Below are positions 57,640 through 64,000 of a stretch of DNA of 64,000 bases, in pieces. The stretch is from Sepiola atlantica. Lineage: Eukaryota; Mollusca; Cephalopoda; Sepiida; Sepiolidae. Positions within the stretch are counted from its first letter, which is position 1. Each line of letters starts with the position of its first letter. The stretch lies in NCBI GenBank assembly GCA_963556195.1, contig OY744519.1, positions 33,561,801-33,625,800 on the forward strand, given 5' to 3'. The notes beneath the pieces are model-generated. The model made no database searches. It was given only the letters and a program-made list of their open reading frames with translations, and was not told where the DNA came from. The position numbers were made by a program, and so were the translations under genes.

Positions 57640-59110
57640 ATGACCAACACTGATGTGTCTGCGTTTTGTATAAGTTGTCTATAAGAGATTCACCGCTTCG
57701 GTCCATGGTATTGTTTTCCACAGGCGGGTAGTTCTAGGGAAGAAACTTTGTCAATGGAAGTTCCGTTTAGTTTTAGGTACACAGGGAGAAAGGGAAATTA
57801 TTGATAGTGGTTGTAGCTAGACGAGTTTTTGTTGTGAATGTTTTACAGGAAAGAACCATAGATTGGATCTCAGTCGAGCACTTACCATGAAAATATCAAT
57901 AGAGCAGAGAAAGACTAGCAACGTCTCTTCTGTGAGAAAGAGGCTGCAGGGAAGAGAAGAGGACATCGCCCACTAGATTTCAAAGTCGGTTTTGTACTCT
58001 GTCAAGGCAGGAAAAAGTTCTCTGAGTGGCACCTCCCCAGATGTGGCAACGGTACTCTATCTTAGGACGTATTTGACTCTTATACAGTTATTGTGCACGA
58101 GTGAGATACTTTCTGGAGTGGTAGAATGATCCAACCATTTTTCTAGCGACTTTTGATGTAAGCCTTCCATTTCAAGTCTGAAGTGAAGGTCAGTCCCATA
58201 AGTTTATCAAAGGAGAGAGCTATTCATTTCAATTGGAGCAAAGTCTCAGCGTTGGTGGTGGAAGGAGAGAAGCTTGGTTTTAGATGTATTAAAAGTAACC
58301 AGCCACGTTTTCCCCTCTGCACCACGTTCTCTAGGCTGGAAAAGAGAAAATCAGGAGATCTTGATCATTAATGTTCTTTGACGTGTTGCCATAGATGGTT
58401 GTGTCATCTGCATAAATATCAACGAATGATCTTAGAATGTGATTTGGGGGATCATTGATGAAGATCAGGAAGTGGGTTGGGCTCAGAATGAATCTTTGAG
58501 GCACGCCGGCATTGATACTATGGGCTTCAGACGACTTCTTTTATCATCAACGACTTAACTCAATCTGAGAAAAAAGATTTGATGGTTGAGAGGATATTTT
58601 TAAATATTCCATAGCTAGCAAGCTTGTAGAGTAGACCTTTATGCCAAACCCTATTAAAGGCCTTTGATATTTGAGCTATTGCTCTAGAATCGAAACCCTT
58701 GTCAATAGATTCACTGATCCTGTGTGATATTACAGTCAGCACATCAGCTGTTGAACTTGTTACTGAGTAGACTGTTTTTGCTGAGGTGATTGAAAACTTC
58801 TTGATTTATCATAGATTCAAGCAACTTAGTCATGACGCACAGGAGACTGATTGGTCTGTACTGAGATGCAGAAGATCGAATTCCAACATTTTTAGGTTTT
58901 CCAAAGTGATGGGAAACATTTCTCCTTTAAGCAACGATTGACAGCTTTCTAAGAATGGGAGTTAGTTCCGGTTGTAGCTTTTTAAGTACTATGATTGGAG
59001 TGTTGTCAGGACCAGTTGCTTTGATGGCATTGAGGTTCTATAAGTTTGGCAACATTCCAGACAGATATATTGATGTCGCTCAGTGTTTTCAGTCATAGGG
59101 GGAAATTAAG
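57640..59110 (-). mobile_element. LINE RT remnant in intron 8, family C
   Basis: Minus-strand pieces include AQISKAFNRVWHKGLLYKLA (about 58,690-58,620), SPTHFLIFINDPPNH, and the catalytic core IYADDTTIYG (about 58,425-58,395). A post-core segment (CHIWGGATQR near 58,035) and a C-terminal part near 57,700 follow. It is the only LINE here with a visible catalytic YADD. Multiple stops and frameshifts make it inactive. Jockey/CR1-type order. Confidence 0.85.
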
Positions 59111-60355
59111 TGTCTTTTAGCATAATCCAAATTTGATTTACTATTAATAGAATGAATCGTATTACGAAGATTCAAGTTTTTAGCTCTGTATCATTTTTGT
59201 ATGTTTATTCGAGAGGTAATGCGATTTTGCCCAATGTTTAGGCTGGCTTGATCTAATAATTATTGTTTTTTTCATTAGGATTAATTTTCATTTACCACAA
59301 GATACCATTTTGTAAGGATTTTTCTACTTTTTTGAAGCCTGCATTTTTAGTTACACACTGTGAAATTTGGCTTCTGCCCACAAGATGGCAAAATTTTTAA
59401 TTTCCAACAAACTTAGAATAGTCATAATTCTGTGGCTAATTAGGTTACCAAAATAAATTTGATAACATTGTTTATGTTTTTACAAAGTTCTATGTGCCCA
59501 CATTAAATGTTTTTAGATATAATGAAAAAATTTTGGTTTGGGATATCTACTTACAAGTATCTGATGTGCAGTTACTTAAAAAAATGTCTATTTTTGTTCA
59601 CTAAGAAACATCTTTTGATAAAGGACAGAAGCCTATCTGAAATATTAGAATTATAATAATAATATGTATAATTTACTTGCTTTTATGTTTTCCACAAGGC
59701 TTTATATTTTATTTATTCAAATGTGAAGAAATTCATCATTTGAGGATACTATACAAAATCGAATCAAATAGCTATGCCATAACCATAGGTTTCTAACACA
59801 AGAAACATTTCAGTGTTGTGCTTTCCTCAGTCATATGTCTACTAAAAGCTGTGACAAACAAAACACAGACAAGAAAAGTATATATAAAAAATACATACTA
59901 CTCTTTGTGTGATCATGTATATGTGTGTGGCCCTTCCTTCCTCACCAGATACATGCCTGGATAGCAACTCTCCTCACCTCAACCCATTCTTGTATTTTTT
60001 ATAGATAGGTTTCATGTGTGTTTTATTCCCTCATAGCATTTAGTAGCCGTATGACTGAAGAAAATGCAACACTTAAATTTTGTTCATGAACAAACTAGCA
60101 GGTCTATTAGAAACCTATTAATATCTCATGGCTATTTTTCTTTGATTTTTTTATAGTGTTTCCAAGAATAAATATATATATATATATACACGAGTTGAGA
60201 TTTTTACATTTTTGTTTTTTCACTAAAAGTTGAAATGTGATTATTGATTTGAAAGCGTGATGAATTAAACTTTGTCAAATCTTTTTCAACTCACCCATAT
60301 GAGAGATTACTGTTTAATGTAAGATCTTAAAAATATGAGAATTAAATAATAACTA
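59111..60355. other. Intron 8 sequence without recognised features
   Basis: AT-rich. A short TA tract lies at 60,172-60,188. Nothing else is supported. Confidence 0.4.
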
Positions 60356-61030
60356 GGATTATTCGAACTACTATTCTCATTTTGCTTGTTTTTTTGTTCA
60401 AAACATTTCCGCTGATGTAATCTCTAATCTTCAAGTGCATTTTTTCAAACTTGAGAATCTTTATGTCAAACTAGGGAATCTATGCGGAATTTTGAACTGA
60501 ACCCTTTATTTAATCCACGAGGCATAAAGGGATTAACAATGGAGGTTAAAGGTTCAGTTCTTAGTGCAGTCGATAATAATTAAGAATGACATAATAATTA
60601 AGAATGACATAATAATTAGGAATGACATAATAATTAAGAATGACATAATAATTAAGAATGACATAATAATTAAGAATGACATAATAATTAGGAATGACAT
60701 AATAATTAAGAATGACATAATAATTAAGAATGACATAATAATTAAGAATGACATAATAATTAGGAATGACATAATAATTAAGAATGACATAATAATTAAG
60801 AATGACATAATAATTAAGAATGACATAATAATTAGGAATGACATAATAATTAAGAATGACATAATAATTAACACTTCTATCCAGTCATGGCTGATGGAAC
60901 AAGAACAATCTACTCCATGGATTAACGGATTCAGTACGAAATTCCATATAGGTTCCCGAATTCAATGTAAAGATTCCCAAGTTCAAAAAGATGCACCTGA
61001 AGAAGGTTGAGATTACATCGAATGAAATGT
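60356..61030. repeat. Foldback element family F2, copy 2, in intron 8
   Basis: The left arm (60,356-60,530) and right arm (60,880-61,030) are inverted (GGAATTTTGAACTGAACC versus its relatives near 60,930). They match the arms of the 28.0-kb copy. The centre has been replaced or expanded by the 18-bp minisatellite. A GGTTCAGTTC segment at 60,551 corresponds to the tRNA-like B box of copy 1. Confidence 0.7.
60573..60871. repeat. 18-bp minisatellite with 72-bp higher-order period
   Basis: The monomer is ATAATAATTAAGAATGAC, repeated about 16.6 times. A G variant (TTAGG for TTAAG) appears at monomers 3, 7, 11 and 15. Every fourth unit therefore differs and the true repeat is four monomers, 72 bp. 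Confidence 0.95.
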
Positions 61031-61138
61031 TGTGAATAATCACAACCAAGATGAAAATATTAGTCTGAATAATACAAAATTATTTATCCCCGTCTTAAAA
61101 ATTCCGAAACAAATGATTACTGTATGTTATTTTTGTAG

Positions 61139-61310
61139 AAATGGAACTGGTGGTAAAAACAAAGATTCTGATGATGAGGAGGAGGATGGGGAAGAAAATG
61201 ATGATGTAAATGAGGAGGAAGATGAAGATGAAGAGGATGAAGATGAAGAGGATGAAGATGAAGAGGAGGAAGACTCTAGCAGTGAAATCCCAAAAGCCAA
61301 GAAGATGAAG
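61139..61310 (+). CDS. BMS1: BMS1 exon 9, acidic region
   Basis: The acceptor is TTGTAG and the donor GTAACA. Encodes about residues 412-469, mostly Asp/Glu (DSDDEEEDGEEND and following), ending SSSEIPKAKKMK. Animal BMS1 has long acidic stretches between its N- and C-terminal domains, so composition and position fit, although sequence alone would not identify it. Confidence 0.88.
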
Positions 61311-61382
61311 GTAACAAAAAAGCACCCCTTTTCTCTTCAAACCGCACAACTTGAATTAAGATTCTTTTCACGTAAATTTATA

Positions 61383-61860
61383 GGACTGCATCGTGAATTT
61401 TATTAATGATTCCATTGATGGCATTTGGGGGGGGGGGGGGGGGCAAAACAAAATGTCATCCATAGAACTGTTAATAAAATTTACGATCCTTTCTGCAATC
61501 CAACCATATTTTGTACAAATAAACTTCAGTCTATGCCTGACTTGCCCACCAAGTTTCAGTCATAAATTGTCAATAACTCCAACACACTCCTCTCTTGTCA
61601 TTGCCCTGATTTTGGTAGTGATGGCCCTTTTCAGTTCAGGAATAGTCAGGGGATTGTTAAGATAGGCATTATCATTGAAATAAACTCACAAATAAAACTC
61701 TGAGAAGGGGATTAAGGTCTGTGTGAATCCCATTCAGAATCACATCTCCTAAACTGAAGGTCATTTGTATGAAATATGGTTGTATTACAGAAAGGATTGT
61801 GAATGTTATTCTCAATTCCATCGGTGGCATTTTGGGGGATCACCCTGTATAAATAAACAG
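61383..61860. mobile_element. Composite of mariner-like 3' ends in intron 9
   Basis: Three pieces of the transposase C-terminus and downstream end are present. The plus strand at 61,383-61,430 encodes CIVNFINDSIDGIWGG. The minus strand at about 61,650-61,440 encodes LTIPELKRAITTKIRAMTR and RIVNFINSSMDDI. The plus strand at about 61,755-61,858 encodes RIVNVILNSIGGIL and ends in the TIR GATCACCCTG next to TA. They are related to each other. The LKRAI-type segment is the same family type as the 26.7-kb element. A G17 run (61,427-61,443) marks the first junction. Confidence 0.7.
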
Positions 61861-63045
61861 GATGAGCACAAAGACTCTGAACATGTATTGTAATATATAT
61901 TATAAAAGAATGTTTTGCATAACTAAGTTTGTTTGTGGTTTCAAAAAATTGAAAGTCCACTTATTTTTAGTCGTTCATTTGTGTATGTCACGGGAGAATT
62001 TTACGCATCGATCCAGTAAAACTTTCTGATGTAAAAGAGAGCGAAATAGGCTTTTCGCATTTTTTCGCCAAACTGAGTGACCAGCAATTGGTCAGTATGA
62101 GAATAAGGCTATTTATAATACAAGGGAGGTAATCTATTTGCATAGTGTACTTTTATTTTAGAACAGCGAGGACAACTGTCTGAAAAGAAATAATGTAAAT
62201 GTTAAGCAAGTAGTTTTTGTGTTTTTTATATTTTACTTACCTCATATTATGGGTATCGATCATCTTACCTCCCTTTGTTTGGAATTACAACATCATAAAG
62301 CACTCATTATTTTGACGTTAGTGAAGCATCTATTGTGAACTAATTCCTAAATATTTTGTGCAACCATTTAACATATACAGTTATCTTGTTAGATTTTAAA
62401 AGTTGAACCTAAATAAGCATTTAAGCTGGTATATTAAACTTTTATTCTGACTTGCCAATATTCATTTGTTACTATTTTATCATCTTATTGGCACTATAAT
62501 AACGTACTTCGCTACAGTTTATTTAAAAAATAATATAGTCCCGCCTGGGCAACTGATAATATGGAAACATTTTAAAATTATAACTGAAACAAAATCAGCA
62601 AGGGGAATAACTCATTTTTGATTGAAAAATCTAAAAGGAGTTTTCTCCCTTACAACTACAATTTTATTTCTTTTTCTGTATAAGGTTAAAACATGTACTA
62701 GAAAAGTACCATCAGTTCTAAATATTTAAAATCAAGTTTAATATTTATGCAACTAAAAGATGAAGACGTTGCCTGTACTGTAGTACATCAAGGGGAGTAA
62801 CTGCGATAGGTCGAGCACATGGTAGGACTATTAGTTTAGGAGAAGTAAAAATTTTATATTAAACGAAAATTATTGAATGTGGCTGAGAGACGGACTACTT
62901 GATACAGAAACGGCAAAAGTATGATTGCAGACCTACACATCTCCAATGAGATTTACTGAGGAAACCTAGATTTTATCCGAGTGAATTGTTCCCCATTTTA
63001 TAAAGGAATACTGTTTTTAAGATAAATGTATTTTTTTTTCTTTAG
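61861..63045. other. Rest of intron 9
   Basis: AT-rich sequence with no supported feature. Confidence 0.4.
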
Positions 63046-63187
63046 CTTGAAAAAGATTCAAATTTGCTATCGGAATCTGACGACGATGATGATGATGACT
63101 ACGGTAATTCAGAAAAAAGTGAAGATACTGATGATGATGATGAAGATGATGAATCTGATGATAAAGAAGAAGAAGAAGAAGAAGAAG
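63046..63187 (+). CDS. BMS1: BMS1 exon 10, acidic region (gene continues)
   Basis: The acceptor is CTTTAG and the donor GTAAGC. Encodes about residues 470-515: LEKDSNLLSES followed by Asp-rich then Glu-rich runs (final EEEEEEE). The exon ends in phase 1, so the gene must continue beyond the window. The GAT and GAAGAA runs are trinucleotide-repeat-like, so length variation is likely. Confidence 0.88.
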
Positions 63188-63327
63188 GTAAGCTATTAAT
63201 GATGGTTATATTTTTTGGTTGATAGAGAAGTGCTCCAAATAGGTGACTTGCATTGTTGAACACTGGTTTGATTCCTGAATCAACGCTCCATTTCTTAGTT
63301 GTTACTCTTGAAACGAACACTCTTCCT

Positions 63328-63716
63328 CATCTTAATGAGTATTTATTTACTCCTCTCCAGGAGTTAGGCACAAGGCCAGTTTTATCTTACTCCCACAAGT
63401 AAGATATGACCCAAGGTCGGGTCGAGAAAGTGGGACTTGAAAAGCTAGCGCCCGAGAGGTGAGCACTCTGGCCATTAAAAATTGTCTGGGCAGCCCCGTC
63501 GGCATTCCCCGGTAGGAGCGCCTCAGGCAGTAAACAATAAACTTACTCCTCCGCAAAGAGGGGAGGCGAAGCCTGGGAGGGTGGACCTCCTAGAACTACA
63601 CAGGACAGACCCATAGACCGGCGTAAATCAAGCCCTGAAGGCCAAGACAATACCAGTCTATGGGGTGCAGTATCCATCGGAACAGATACTACACTTTGAT
63701 CTTAGCCGCATCACCA
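63328..63716 (-). mobile_element. SINE copy 5, most complete, U2-like head
   Basis: Read on the minus strand, the head (63,716-63,675) contains GGCTAAGATCAA, one extra A, then GTGTAGTATCTGTTC. This corresponds to U2 snRNA positions about 19-45 and includes the GUAGUA branch-point recognition element. The body then follows: TACTGCACCCCATAGACTGG, a long GC-richer segment shared with four other copies, the GTGGGAGTAAGAT block, and a tail GAGTAAATAAAT. No target duplication could be fixed. Located in intron 10 of BMS1. Confidence 0.8.
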
Positions 63717-64000
63717 GACTTTTGTTTAATTTGCGCAAGCAAATTTAAAGAAATAAAATTATGTCCTGACTTGTTATTTCTTGGTTCAGTGTATTCATTG
63801 CTTCCATACATTTGTCGGAGAGCAAATCATATATAACATAGGATTAGTGACGTCGGCATGAGAACACACACACTGTATGGAAGGAATGAATACTCTTAGC
63901 CAAGAAATACTAACACCGGACAAAAGATATATTGGGAAATAACAAATGACACTGGTGTCTTGTTTACTTTCATTTAAAAAATTTTGGTCATGCAAATTAA
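63717..64000. other. Intron 10 sequence, nothing recognised
   Basis: No feature seen to the window edge. Confidence 0.4.

Noticed and set aside
60554..61010. Open frames on both strands across the 18-bp array
   Set aside because: Same reason: an in-frame tandem repeat gives open frames without coding meaning.
61139..61310. Acidic frame as mere GAA/GAT repeat
   Set aside because: It has proper splice sites, the correct phase to join exons 8 and 10, and lies where BMS1 has acidic stretches, so I kept it as an exon.

Overview
The window is nuclear DNA of a metazoan. It is AT-rich, has GT-AG introns, and is dominated by transposable elements. The only host gene I can support is the 5' part of BMS1 on the + strand, a GTPase-like 40S ribosome biogenesis factor. 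Ten coding exons lie between 43,206 and 63,187, encode about the first 515 residues, and the gene runs off the right edge. The mix of transposons (GalEa-like Copia, Penelope-like, RTE- and CR1/Jockey-like LINEs, hAT, Tc1/mariner, Helitron), a 5S-like segment that resembles molluscan 5S rRNA, and the long introns suggest a lophotrochozoan. A mollusc is likely and a cephalopod plausible, but the species is inferred, not proven.

Layout. 0-7 kb: a decayed Copia retrotransposon interrupted by a SINE, then two LINE remnants. 7-11.1 kb: a dispersed repeat, a 2.3-kb coding-less hAT-like element bounded by TA arrays, and a SINE with a 5S rRNA head. 11-17 kb: LINE 3' ends, simple repeats and one unrecognised short reading frame. 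17.6-20.4 kb: a Penelope-like element with a near-perfect 50-bp inverted repeat at its 5' side. 20.5-23.4 kb: a SINE, AT-rich sequence and a 261-bp palindrome. 23.9-25.9 kb: a young, compact LTR element with no coding interior (605-bp LTRs, 4-bp target duplication). 26-28.5 kb: foldback elements and a mariner. 30.4-32.6 kb: Gypsy remnants. 34.2-35.3 kb: a dispersed repeat carrying a precise Helitron insertion. 38-41.7 kb: nested foldback elements. 43.2 kb to the end: BMS1, whose introns hold LINEs, SINEs, foldbacks, hairpins, a ~95-copy 27-bp minisatellite containing telomere-like sequence, and an 18-bp minisatellite with 72-bp higher-order periodicity.

No operon, CRISPR array, defence system or functional tRNA gene is visible. 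The most interesting content is two SINE families that carry pieces of structural RNAs (U2 snRNA-like and 5S rRNA-like), the compact LTR element whose LTR holds promoter, start codon, splice donor and poly(A) signal, and the repeat arrays inside BMS1 introns.
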